In this document: positions 1-6,599 of the stretch, in pieces | Position numbering within the stretch: the stretch's first letter is position 1 | Layout of the letters: every line of letters begins with the position of its first letter | DNA from: Gallionella sp. | Lineage (GTDB): Bacteria > Pseudomonadota > Gammaproteobacteria > Burkholderiales > Gallionellaceae | DNA length: 9,194 bases | Direction: 5' to 3' | Assembly (NCBI GenBank): GCA_025362155.1 | Contig: JANYHX010000108.1 | Span: 1-9,194 of the forward strand | Notes under the pieces: model-generated | What the model saw: only the letters and a program-made list of their open reading frames with translations | What the model was told of the DNA's origin: nothing | The model's database searches: none | Position numbers and translations under genes: made by a program

Positions 1-1
1 G

Positions 2-391
2 GCCGGGGAAACCATGCAAGAGATCGTCAGCGCAGTCAAACGCGTCACCGACATCATGTCCGAAATTGCTGCTGCATCCAATGAACAAAGCGCCGGTATC
101 GAACAAGTGAACCAGGCCATCATCCAGATGGATGAAGTGACGCAGCAAAATGCCGCCTTGGTAGAACAAGCCGCTGCGGCTGCGGAAGCGATGCAGGAAC
201 AGGCAGCTACCTTGATGGAGGCGGTGAGTATATTCAAGCTGGAGGCCGGCACTATGACGTCACGGGCAGCGGTGACCAAAACCTCCATCGCACCTCGCGT
301 GCCCACTCCTGAGGTGACAAAGCCGCTCAGGAAGCCGCGACAGTTAGCCCAAGCTGCAGAGCACAAGGATGGTGATTGGAAAGAGTTTTAA
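2..391 (+). CDS. Methyl-accepting chemotaxis protein, C-terminal end (5' part outside window)
   Basis: This is the end of a chemoreceptor that signals through CheW and CheA to the chemotaxis or twitching machinery. The reading frame is open from the window edge (A-G-E-T before the first in-frame ATG at 14), so that ATG is internal and the true start lies upstream. The visible part is the C-terminal methylation helix of the MCP signalling domain, with the typical run [15 protein letters not shown], then [14 protein letters not shown], then an alanine-rich stretch. A basic, proline-containing linker of about 45 residues follows. The protein ends in D-W-K-E-F, which fits the xWxxF pentapeptide that tethers CheR and CheB in receptors such as Tar and Tsr (NWETF). 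The sensor domain is not visible, so the ligand cannot be stated. The family call is very sure; the pentapeptide role is inferred from the motif. Confidence 0.95.
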   Translation, partial: AGETMQEIVSAVKRVTDIMSEIAAASNEQSAGIEQVNQAIIQMDEVTQQNAALVEQAAAAAEAMQEQAATLMEAVSIFKLEAGTMTSRAAVTKTSIAPRVPTPEVTKPLRKPRQLAQAAEHKDGDWKEF

Positions 392-450
392 CCCCGCATC
401 TTTATTGCGCAGAGTAATGTGGGTCTGGTAGAGTTTTACCTGCATTTTAA

Positions 451-462
451 ATTGTGCACAAT
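451..462. promoter_or_regulatory. 12-bp perfect palindrome upstream of the carbonic anhydrase gene
   Basis: ATTGTGCACAAT is a perfect inverted repeat ending 37 bases before the carbonic anhydrase ATG, inside the 108-base spacer after the chemoreceptor gene. Its place and symmetry would suit a dimeric repressor or activator site. There is no clear sigma-70 promoter around it to position it against, so an operator role is only a possibility; a 12-bp palindrome in AT-rich DNA can arise by chance. Confidence 0.25.
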
Positions 463-499
463 CAACCCAAAATAATCAACTCAACTCAGGAGAAGCAAG

Positions 500-1204
500 A
501 TGCTCAAGAAACAATTTGCCGCTTTATTGACAGCAGTCTTTTTTGCCGTACCCGTATTTGCAGAAGAGCACGGCGGGGATGTTGCTGTGGCACAAGCGTA
601 TATTAAGGAAATTCAGGCCGAAGACAAAGCCTATGTTGCGGCGCACGATGCGGCATTTTTCCAGGGGCTGGCCAAGGGACAACATCCCCGCGCAACTGTG
701 GTCACTTGTTCGGACTCGCGCGTGCAGACCAACATGCTGGACAAAACTCCGGAGGGCGATTTGTTCATGGTGCGCAACATTGGTAATCAACTGGCTTCAA
801 ACAAGGGTTCCGTGCAATATGGCGTGAATCACCTGGGCTCCTCGCTGCTGTTGTTCATCGGCCATTCTGCCTGTGGGGCGATAAAGGCCGCCGGTGGCGA
901 CTATTCCAAGCTGGAAGAGCCGATCAAAAAGGAGTTGGATACCATTAATATTCCCAAAGGCGCTGCGATCATCGACAATGTAAAAACCAACGTGAATAAC
1001 CAGGTCGCCGCCGCCTTGAAGGAATTTGCCGACAAGGTGAAGAAAGGCGAGTTGTTGGTGGTAGGCGCGGTGTATGACTTTGCCGATGACATGAAACAAG
1101 GTGCCGGTAATCTTAATATCATCAATATGAATGGGGAAACTGATCCGGCCAAGTTCCGCAATATGCCTGCTCCGCCAGCCATTGCGGAACAGGAGCGCCA
1201 TTAA
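500..1204 (+). CDS. Beta-class carbonic anhydrase with signal peptide (periplasmic)
   Basis: Zinc enzyme interconverting CO2 and bicarbonate. The beta-class signature is complete: C70-S-D72-S-R74 (first zinc cysteine plus the Asp/Arg pair) and H122-S-A-C125 (remaining zinc ligands) within GHSACGA. Residues 1-21 form a classic Sec signal peptide (K3-K4, hydrophobic core, V-F-A before E22), so the mature enzyme of about 213 residues should be periplasmic, unlike the cytoplasmic housekeeping beta enzymes. The start is well supported by AGGAG at 488-492, seven bases before the ATG. The gene stands alone: it follows the chemoreceptor after 108 bases and is closed by a strong terminator. A periplasmic carbonic anhydrase could supply bicarbonate or trap CO2 for an autotroph or buffer the periplasm; that role is inference. 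The gene name is left open because several unrelated symbols are used for such proteins. Confidence 0.93.
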   Translation: MLKKQFAALLTAVFFAVPVFAEEHGGDVAVAQAYIKEIQAEDKAYVAAHDAAFFQGLAKGQHPRATVVTCSDSRVQTNMLDKTPEGDLFMVRNIGNQLASNKGSVQYGVNHLGSSLLLFIGHSACGAIKAAGGDYSKLEEPIKKELDTINIPKGAAIIDNVKTNVNNQVAAALKEFADKVKKGELLVVGAVYDFADDMKQGAGNLNIINMNGETDPAKFRNMPAPPAIAEQERH

Positions 1205-1224
1205 TATGGACAAAAAGTATTATA

Positions 1225-1250
1225 AAAAAACCGGCGCAAGCCGGTTTTTT
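1225..1250. terminator. Rho-independent terminator, bidirectional
   Basis: The stem CCGGC (1231-1235) pairs with GCCGG (1240-1244) around a GCAA tetraloop and is flanked by six A on the left (1225-1230) and six T on the right (1245-1250), giving an 11-bp perfect inverted repeat. The T-tract serves the carbonic anhydrase gene on the + strand. The A-tract reads as a T-tract on the other strand, where it lies 55 bases after the stop of the converging MshEN-like gene. Confidence 0.93.
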
Positions 1251-1304
1251 ATTGATTATTAATTCCAGGGGCTGGAAACAGAAATATCGAGCCAAATATG
1301 CTAA

Positions 1305-1913
1305 TCAACCTGCCCAGATATCCGTGCCCGCTCTTGTCCACTTTGTTTTTAAGAAAGTTTCAATATCCCGGAGTGGTGAAAAAACCGTCTTGATATTCAA
1401 CTTGGTTATGAATGCGAAGTGGTGTTGTTCGGAAAAATTAATTGGGTCGGCCACAGCCAAATATAGATTTTTGTCGTACACACCTACTGGAATAACCTTT
1501 TTTTCAAGCGCATTCATTTTTGGGATGCACTCCAGAATGTCGTAGGGTATATGGATAAAGAGCAGTTCTACCATAGGTACGCCAGACTGAATGCACAATG
1601 CCCTGGTTAATATTTCCGCGTCGATTATTTCCATGTGGACAAGCAATTGACCAATCGGTTTGCCATTGATCTTTTTTGTTTGGTGATGTTGTTCGACAGC
1701 CAGAAGAGTCTTGTCGTCAATTACTCCCAGGGAATTCAGTATTTCGCCAATTTTTTTGCCTTGGAGCGAGTAGACACGATTTCCGTTGCGTATCAGGTCG
1801 GCGGCGCTGGATAATTCTTTCTGGGTACGAATCACAGGCCAGGAAATTTGCTTCACCTCAGCCAGAGGAGGAGGGACTTGATGCGCGGGATTTCTTTCGT
1901 CGGAATAACTCAC
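1305..1913 (-). CDS. Stand-alone GspE/PilB N-terminal (MshEN-like) domain protein, no ATPase
   Basis: A 202-residue protein that looks like the N-terminal domain of type IV pilus or type II secretion assembly ATPases (T2SSE_N/MshEN) without the motor. Residues 54-78 (KIGEILNSLGVID...) and 86-109 (PIGQLLVHMEIID...ALCIQ) match the two helical repeats. Residues 116-190 match the second half (ALEKKVIPVGV, LYLAVADP). There is no Walker A or B motif. In MshE-type proteins these repeats bind cyclic di-GMP, but here they are degenerate: the first Arg is Lys and Pro, and the second repeat has Glu95 where Gly is usual, so binding is doubtful. The start is GTG at 1913, chosen for the strong AAAGGAGA at 1918-1925, four bases upstream. 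It lies 128 bases downstream of yggT and converges on the carbonic anhydrase gene. A regulatory or adaptor role in pilus function is inference. Confidence 0.75.
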   Translation of the reverse strand: MSYSDERNPAHQVPPPLAEVKQISWPVIRTQKELSSAADLIRNGNRVYSLQGKKIGEILNSLGVIDDKTLLAVEQHHQTKKINGKPIGQLLVHMEIIDAEILTRALCIQSGVPMVELLFIHIPYDILECIPKMNALEKKVIPVGVYDKNLYLAVADPINFSEQHHFAFITKLNIKTVFSPLRDIETFLKTKWTRAGTDIWAG

Positions 1914-1984
1914 AGTATCTCCTTTAGAACCTGCAAATACGACAGTTTTGAATCAATCGGCGTTTAAAGCCATCGCAATTAAAA

Positions 1985-1990
1985 ATTATA
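1985..1990 (-). promoter_or_regulatory. Possible -10 box for the MshEN-like gene
   Basis: A perfect TATAAT on the - strand lies 71 bases before the GTG start of the orphan MshEN-like gene, in the 128-base spacer after yggT. No good -35 box is seen at 16-18 bases (the nearest TTG-rich hexamer, TTGGGT, is only 13 away). The gene may therefore have its own weak or activator-dependent promoter, or simply be read through from yggT. Confidence 0.25.
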
Positions 1991-2041
1991 CTATTCAGAC
2001 TCAACCCAACCTTGCTGCGCAATCTATTAATTGGACCATGC

Positions 2042-2608
2042 TTAAAAGAGTCTCAAAGCCATTTGTTCCAGCGCGCCAATCGGCACGATCAGGATAAGCT
2101 GGCAGATGATAAGCAAGAGTAATGAAGATAAATCCACGTTGCCCAACATCGGCACAACTTTACGTAGTGGATGCAAAAATCGTTGCGTGACTGCTGCCAG
2201 CAAAGGGGCAGCTGGCGTGTAGGGGTTTACCCACGACAAAATCGCTTGAGCAAACACGGCTGCCATCAATAAATACAGGCTAACCTTGAGCAGTTTGATT
2301 ATCCCCAGAAATAAAAGCCCCGGCAACAACAATCCATGCGTCGGGTTACTCAGTGCCCACCACAGTCCGGTCAGATAGAGCATTTCCACCAGCAGGGCCA
2401 GGAGCAGTGTCGCGAGATCCAGTCCTCGCACGGAGGGGATGAGACGCCGCGCAGGCAATACCAGAAAATTGGTGAGCACCATGACGAATTCACCGACAGG
2501 ATTGCGTAGCGGGGCACGCAGCCATTGCAAGTGAAAGCGCAGCAGCAATATCGCCGCAAACGGTTGCAGTAGAACGTCGAGCAAGAACAGCAGGGCTTCG
2601 TTGAACAT
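2042..2608 (-). CDS. yggT: YggT family membrane protein
   Basis: Small integral membrane protein of 188 residues with two tandem YGGT repeats. Repeat 1 spans about residues 18-78, with LRFHLQWLRAPLRNP and LPARRLIPS. Repeat 2 spans about 115-175, with AILSWVNPYTP and FLHPLRKVVP. Four or more hydrophobic segments are visible (about 4-24, 64-85, 93-125 and 157-180). The molecular role of the family is not established; members have been linked to osmotic tolerance and, in Gram-positive relatives (YlmG), to division or membrane organisation. The ATG overlaps the proC stop by one base (TAATG), and its Shine-Dalgarno GGGAGGAAA is coded inside the proC tail, so translation is probably coupled. The order yggS-proC-yggT beside pilT is the one I know from Pseudomonas aeruginosa, which supports the call. 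Confidence 0.92.
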   Translation of the reverse strand: MFNEALLFLLDVLLQPFAAILLLRFHLQWLRAPLRNPVGEFVMVLTNFLVLPARRLIPSVRGLDLATLLLALLVEMLYLTGLWWALSNPTHGLLLPGLLFLGIIKLLKVSLYLLMAAVFAQAILSWVNPYTPAAPLLAAVTQRFLHPLRKVVPMLGNVDLSSLLLLIICQLILIVPIGALEQMALRLF

Positions 2609-3474
2609 TATTGATTTCCTCCCGATTCGCCGCCCAGTTCATCACCAAGTTCATCGCCCATTTCGCGGGAACGCGCTGCGGCAGCGTGGGCAGCTGTGAT
2701 GATGTGCTGTTTCACGTGGTTGGCTTCCATACTCAGCAGGGCGCGTTCAGTGGTGCCGTTCTTGGAAGTGACGCGCGCGCGCAGTGTGGCGGGATTTTCT
2801 GTGCTTTCATGTGCCAGCTTGGCAGCCCCAAGGGCAGTTTCCAGAGCAAGTGTGCGTGCCGTTTTCTCCGGGAGACCAAGTTCTTTCCCCGCCTGTTCGA
2901 GCGCCTCGATGAAATAGAAAAAGTACGCCGGGCCGCTACCGGAAACCGCAGTTACCGCGTCCATGTCTCCTTCGCTGCGAACCCAGACAAACGAGCCAAC
3001 GGCTCCCATGATGGTCTCAATTTGCTTGAGCTGCTGTGGCGGTAACATTTCTTTGATCGGAAAGCTGTAAAGCCCTGCAATGCCTGCTCTGACCAATGCT
3101 GGCGTGTTAGGCATTGCACGTACAAGAACAAAACCTTTGTTCTGATTCCCCAGCCACTTTGCCAAGTTTTTAATCCGGATGCCTGCCGCAATCGTAAGCA
3201 CTATCGTCCCGGCTGATAGCATCTGTCCAAGCTGCACTGCAACGGCTTCCATGTGTTGCGGCTTAACTGCCAACACCACAACATCACTCTTTGCTATAGT
3301 CAGTTGGTCTTGCTCTGCAAACACGACAATGTTGTCGTAGGTTGATTTTAGCCGCTCACGATTTGCCGCATCAATTTCTACCACACTGATTTGCGCGGCA
3401 GAAAATCCTTTCCCCAGCAATCCGCCAATCAAGGCAGTAGCCATGTTGCCGCCGCCGATGAAGCAAATATTCAT
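2608..3474 (-). CDS. proC: Pyrroline-5-carboxylate reductase
   Basis: Cytoplasmic enzyme for the last step of proline synthesis: NAD(P)H-dependent reduction of 1-pyrroline-5-carboxylate to L-proline. The 288-residue protein opens with a Rossmann fold (FIGGGNMATALIGGLL, residues 5-20), then VRAMPNTPA at 118-126. The family signature region DAVTAVSGSGPAYFFYFIE is at 172-190, and the catalytic-loop sequence TSKNGTTERAL at 236-246. The loop is usually SxGGTT, so Asn239 in place of Gly is a small departure. After the normal end near residue 271, a tail of about 17 residues is built from G-D-E-L, G-D-E-L, G-G-E-S units, coded by three 12-base repeats. The SD AAAGGA overlaps the yggS stop side, and only 12 bases separate the two genes, so they are co-transcribed. 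The enzyme should be functional. Confidence 0.96.
   Translation of the reverse strand: MNICFIGGGNMATALIGGLLGKGFSAAQISVVEIDAANRERLKSTYDNIVVFAEQDQLTIAKSDVVVLAVKPQHMEAVAVQLGQMLSAGTIVLTIAAGIRIKNLAKWLGNQNKGFVLVRAMPNTPALVRAGIAGLYSFPIKEMLPPQQLKQIETIMGAVGSFVWVRSEGDMDAVTAVSGSGPAYFFYFIEALEQAGKELGLPEKTARTLALETALGAAKLAHESTENPATLRARVTSKNGTTERALLSMEANHVKQHIITAAHAAAARSREMGDELGDELGGESGGNQ
2623..2658 (-). repeat. Three 12-bp imperfect tandem repeats at the proC 3' end
   Basis: On the coding strand the units are GGCGATGAACTT, GGTGATGAACTG and GGCGGCGAATCG, in frame, giving Gly-Asp-Glu-Leu twice and then Gly-Gly-Glu-Ser. The first two differ at two bases. The array ends directly before the Shine-Dalgarno sequence of yggT. 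It looks like a small slippage expansion that lengthened the proC C-terminus. Confidence 0.75.
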
Positions 3475-3486
3475 ATTGTTTTTCCT

Positions 3487-4170
3487 TTAATCCCGCTCGC
3501 CAAAAATTGCGGTACCGATACGCACTATGGTCGCACCTTCTGCTATCGCTGCGGCAAAATCATGCGACATGCCCATCGATAAAGTATCCAGTTGCAAGCC
3601 TTGCTGATTCAATTGATCGCGTAACTTCCGTAACTGCGCAAAAGGCAGACGTTGCGCAACGACATCCTCAGTCTGTAGAGGAACTGCCATCAATCCGCGC
3701 AATTTCAGATTGGGCAGCTTGGAGATAGCCTGTGCCAGCGCGACCACTTCCTCCAAGGCTACACCACTTTTGCTGGACTCCTGGCTGATGTTGACCTGCA
3801 GGCACAGCTGTAATGAAGGCAAATGAGTAGGGCGCTGTTCGGATAAGCGCTCGGCAATTTTTAACCTGTCCACACTGTGTACCCAGCTAAAATTTTCTGC
3901 GATGGCGCGGGTTTTGTTGCTTTGAATCGGCCCAATGTAGTGCCATTCAATGGCTAAATCCTTTAAAGCGGCGATCTTGTCCAACGCTTCTTGTACATAG
4001 CTTTCCGCAAAGCACTGCTGTCCGGCGCGATAAGCCTCGCGTAATGCCTCCGGCGCAAAAGTTTTGCTGACCGCCAGCAACTTGACTTCGCTTGAGTCGT
4101 GCCCCGCTTTGACAGCAGCCGCGGTTATTGCGTTGCGCACAGCTTGCAAGTTGGAAGCGATTGTTGTCAT
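3487..4170 (-). CDS. yggS: YggS/PROSC family pyridoxal phosphate homeostasis protein
   Basis: PLP-binding protein of the alanine-racemase fold type III barrel that buffers free pyridoxal 5'-phosphate; it is not known to be an enzyme. With the start used here (227 residues) the PLP lysine is K36 in LLAVSKT, the same number as in E. coli YggS. Other family blocks are FAESYVQEA (54-62), WHYIGPIQSNKT (76-87), LRGLMAVP (157-164) and the phosphate-binding end SMGMSHDF...VRIGTAIFGERD (198-227). The ATG at 4170 was chosen because MTTIASNL aligns with the E. coli start MNDIAHNL. An ATG at 4182 is a fair alternative. A GTG at 4209 would begin inside a repeat element and is unlikely. First gene of the set yggS-proC-yggT; its promoter must lie in or beside the repeat that fills the gap to pilT. 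Confidence 0.93.
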   Translation of the reverse strand: MTTIASNLQAVRNAITAAAVKAGHDSSEVKLLAVSKTFAPEALREAYRAGQQCFAESYVQEALDKIAALKDLAIEWHYIGPIQSNKTRAIAENFSWVHSVDRLKIAERLSEQRPTHLPSLQLCLQVNISQESSKSGVALEEVVALAQAISKLPNLKLRGLMAVPLQTEDVVAQRLPFAQLRKLRDQLNQQGLQLDTLSMGMSHDFAAAIAEGATIVRIGTAIFGERD

Positions 4171-4203
4171 AATCCTGTCCATTAAATATTCCACAATTCT
4201 TAA

Positions 4204-4344
4204 GGGCACCTCTAAAAAATCAAACTCCGTCGCGATACTGCGTTGCTCAAAAAATTTTAACGCTTACATATCAAATATATGTGGCGCGCTAAAATTTTTC
4301 TCGCGCCTTGTCTCGCTTAGGATTTTGAATTTTTAGAGGCCCCC
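4204..4344. repeat. 141-bp full-length palindromic repeat, copy 1 (MITE-like)
   Basis: The left end GGGCACCTCTAAAAAATC matches the reverse complement of the right end, GGGGGCCTCTAAAAATTC, and pairing continues inward (AAAAATTTTA near 4250-4259 against 4289-4298) to a centre where ACATAT (4266-4271) faces ATATGT (4277-4282). The axis at 4274 is exactly the midpoint. TTAA directly abuts both ends (4200-4203 and 4345-4348), which could be a target-site duplication or an extension of the inverted repeat. There is no open reading frame of note inside. It lies between divergent yggS and pilT, so both promoters lie within or beside it. A related copy is at 6600-6740. I do not recognise a named family. 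Confidence 0.85.
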
Positions 4345-4392
4345 TTAATGTGGGCGTTGCACCAGCCACCTCATCAAACCGGGACGATTATA

Positions 4393-5436
4393 ATGGATAT
4401 CACCGAGCTGCTTGCTTTTAGCGTCAAAAACAAAGCGTCCGATTTGCATCTTTCCGCTGGCCTGCCGCCGATGATCCGCGTGCATGGCGACATACGGCGC
4501 ATCAACCTGCCGGCACTGGAGCACAAGGAAGTGCACGCGCTGGTATATGACATCATGAACGACGGGCAGCGCAAGGCCTATGAGGAGAACAAGGAAATCG
4601 ATTTTTCCTTTGAGGTTCCAGGACTCGCGCGTTTTCGCGTCAATGCCTTTGTGCATAATCGCGGCGCGGGTGCAGTTATGCGTACCATTCCTTCCAAGAT
4701 ACTGTCGTTGGAAGATTTGAAGGCTCCCAAAATTTTCGAGTCCATTTCAGATTATCCGCGCGGCATGGTGCTGGTCACCGGACCCACCGGCTCGGGCAAA
4801 TCCACCACGCTGGCCGCAATGGTCAATCACCGCAACGAAAATGAAATGGGCCATATTCTCACCGTGGAAGACCCCATTGAATTTGTGCATGAAAGCAAGA
4901 AGTGTTTGATTAACCAACGCGAAGTTGGTCCTCACACGCTGTCTTTCCAGAACGCGTTGCGCAGCGCGCTACGTGAAGATCCGGACGTGATACTAGTGGG
5001 CGAAATGCGTGATCTGGAAACCATACGCCTAGCCATGTCTGCGGCGGAAACTGGCCACTTGGTATTTGGCACGCTGCATACCAGCTCGGCGGCAAAAACC
5101 ATAGACCGCATCATTGATGTGTTCCCCGCTGACGAAAAGGAAATGGTGCGCGCGATGTTGTCGGAATCGCTGCGCGCGGTCATTTCGCAAGCCTTGCTCA
5201 AAACCAAGGACGGGACCGGGCGGATAGCGGCGCATGAAATCATGATTTGCACCCCGGCAATCCGCAATCTGATCCGTGAAGCCAAAGTGCCGCAAATGTA
5301 TTCAGCGATACAAACCGGTCAAGCGATAGGTATGCAGACACTGGATCAATGCCTAACCACACTCATTAAAGAAAATAAAATTACCGCTGCGGAAGCTCGT
5401 ACCAAAGCGGCAAATAAAGATTCGTTCCCCGGTTAA
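4393..5436 (+). CDS. pilT: Type IV pilus retraction ATPase PilT
   Basis: Hexameric cytoplasmic ATPase at the pilus base that drives pilus disassembly for twitching motility, surface sensing and DNA uptake. At 347 residues it is very close to Pseudomonas PilT (344) and collinear with it. Visible motifs: start MDITELLAFS, N-terminal PAS-like part ending near 100, Walker A GPTGSGKST (130-138), Asp box ILTVEDPIEF (155-164), Walker B DVILVGEMRD (198-207) with catalytic E204, His box TGHLVFGTLHT (220-230), and the PilT-specific AIRNLIRE (289-296) needed for retraction. All key residues are present. The start at 4393 aligns with known PilT proteins; an in-frame ATG at 4348 adds 15 unlike residues and abuts the repeat. 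The Shine-Dalgarno is weak (GGGA at 4381-4384). pilU follows after 26 bases. Divergent from yggS, with a palindromic repeat in its promoter region. Confidence 0.97.
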   Translation: MDITELLAFSVKNKASDLHLSAGLPPMIRVHGDIRRINLPALEHKEVHALVYDIMNDGQRKAYEENKEIDFSFEVPGLARFRVNAFVHNRGAGAVMRTIPSKILSLEDLKAPKIFESISDYPRGMVLVTGPTGSGKSTTLAAMVNHRNENEMGHILTVEDPIEFVHESKKCLINQREVGPHTLSFQNALRSALREDPDVILVGEMRDLETIRLAMSAAETGHLVFGTLHTSSAAKTIDRIIDVFPADEKEMVRAMLSESLRAVISQALLKTKDGTGRIAAHEIMICTPAIRNLIREAKVPQMYSAIQTGQAIGMQTLDQCLTTLIKENKITAAEARTKAANKDSFPG

Positions 5437-5462
5437 TCGCAGCATTACATCAGGAATTTTTC

Positions 5463-6599
5463 ATGGAAAGAGATCAAGCTACCCAACTCATACACAACTT
5501 GCTGCGTGGCATGATCAGCAAAAATGCTTCCGATTTGTTTATCACCACAGGTTTCCCGCCGGCCTTTAAGGTAGACGGAAAAATGACGCCGGTTTCCAAC
5601 CAGGTTCTCACCACCCAGCACACGCAGGAACTGGCACGCAGCATTATGAATGACCGCCAGGCGGCAGAGTTTGAAACCACCCACGAATGTAATTTTGCGA
5701 TCAGCCCGCATGGTATCGGGCGGTTCCGCGTTAATGTGTTTTTGCAGCAGCAACGCGTCGGCATGGTATTGCGTACCATTACTACCAAAATTCCTGATCT
5801 CGATCAGCTGGGCATGCCGCCGGTGCTCAAAGACATTGTGATGACCAAGCGTGGGCTGGTGATCGTCGTTGGCGGAACGGGTTCGGGCAAATCGACTACC
5901 TTGGCGGGGATGCTCGGCCATCGCAACAAAAACAGCTATGGGCACATCATTACTATCGAAGACCCAGTGGAATATGTGCATGAGCACATCAATTGCCTCA
6001 TCACGCACCGCGAGGTTGGCGTTGATACCGAGTCGTGGCACAACGCGCTGAAAAACACCCTGCGTCAGGCACCCGATGTCATTTTGATCGGTGAAATTCG
6101 TGATCGTGAAACCATGGAATACGCGGTGGCTTTTGCGGAAACAGGGCATTTGTGTTTGGCCACACTGCACGCCAATAGCGCTAACCAGGCACTGGATCGC
6201 ATTATCAACTTTTTTCCGGAAGAGCGACGCCAGCAGTTGCTGATGGATCTGTCACTGAATATCAAGGCGCTTATTTCGCAACGATTGATACCGAAAAAAG
6301 ATGGGACGGGGCGGGCTGCCGCGATTGAAATCATGCTCAATTCTCCGTTGATCTCCGACCTGATTTTCAAGGGCGAAGTGAATATGATCAAGGGGGTGAT
6401 GGCGCAATCGCGTGAATTGGGCATGGAGACCTTTGATGGTGCCCTGTTCGCTCTTTATGAGTCCGGCATGATTGTTTATGAGGAAGCTTTGAAGAATGCA
6501 GACTCGGTCAATGATTTGCGTCTACGCATCAAGCTTGAGAGCAAGCTGTCAACGGATCGGGACCTGATGAGTGGTACCGAAAATATGCGGATGACCTAA
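5463..6599 (+). CDS. pilU: Type IV pilus retraction accessory ATPase PilU
   Basis: Paralogue of PilT that assists retraction, mainly in a PilT-dependent way, in the cytoplasm at the pilus base. The 378 residues follow Pseudomonas PilU throughout: ASDLFITTGFPP (22-33), HECNFAISPHGIGRFRV (74-90), Walker A GGTGSGKST (137-145), Asp box IITIEDPVEY (162-171), Walker B DVILIGEIRD (205-214) with E211, His box TGHLCLATLHA (227-237) and the PilU-type C-terminal part DSVNDLRLRIKLES (347-360). AGGA at 5452-5455 is seven bases before the ATG, and pilT ends 26 bases upstream, so the two form an operon. The stop TAA (6597-6599) directly abuts repeat copy 2, whose hairpin is the only candidate terminator. 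Retention of the LRLxIKLES stretch and the full length separate it from PilT. Confidence 0.96.
   Translation: MERDQATQLIHNLLRGMISKNASDLFITTGFPPAFKVDGKMTPVSNQVLTTQHTQELARSIMNDRQAAEFETTHECNFAISPHGIGRFRVNVFLQQQRVGMVLRTITTKIPDLDQLGMPPVLKDIVMTKRGLVIVVGGTGSGKSTTLAGMLGHRNKNSYGHIITIEDPVEYVHEHINCLITHREVGVDTESWHNALKNTLRQAPDVILIGEIRDRETMEYAVAFAETGHLCLATLHANSANQALDRIINFFPEERRQQLLMDLSLNIKALISQRLIPKKDGTGRAAAIEIMLNSPLISDLIFKGEVNMIKGVMAQSRELGMETFDGALFALYESGMIVYEEALKNADSVNDLRLRIKLESKLSTDRDLMSGTENMRMT

Noticed and set aside
392..430. Weak inverted repeat (ACCCCGCAT/ATGTGGGT) just after the chemoreceptor stop
   Set aside because: It needs a bulge and a G-T pair and is not followed by a T-run, so it is not a convincing terminator.
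797..1213. Long open frames antisense to the carbonic anhydrase gene, and similar ones opposite pilT, pilU and rlmL
   Set aside because: They lack family resemblance and sensible ribosome sites, and lie opposite genes with complete catalytic motifs. They are coding-strand shadows.
1945..1980. FliA-like GCCGATTG on the - strand upstream of the MshEN-like gene
   Set aside because: The last two bases of the -10 motif are wrong and no TAAA lies at the right spacing, so the match is too weak to list.
4171..4209. Upstream starts for yggS (GTG at 4209, ATG at 4182)
   Set aside because: The GTG lies inside the repeat arm and the extra residues are not family-like. The ATG at 4182 remains possible but the alignment with E. 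coli YggS favours 4170.
4348..4392. In-frame ATG at 4348 that would give PilT 15 extra residues
   Set aside because: The added residues do not resemble any PilT N-terminus, while MDITELLAF at 4393 matches the known start. The upstream ATG also overlaps the TTAA at the repeat edge.
4389..4394. TATAAT overlapping the pilT start codon
   Set aside because: A promoter here would start transcription inside the gene, and no -35 box lies 16-18 bases upstream (TTGCAC is 26 away).
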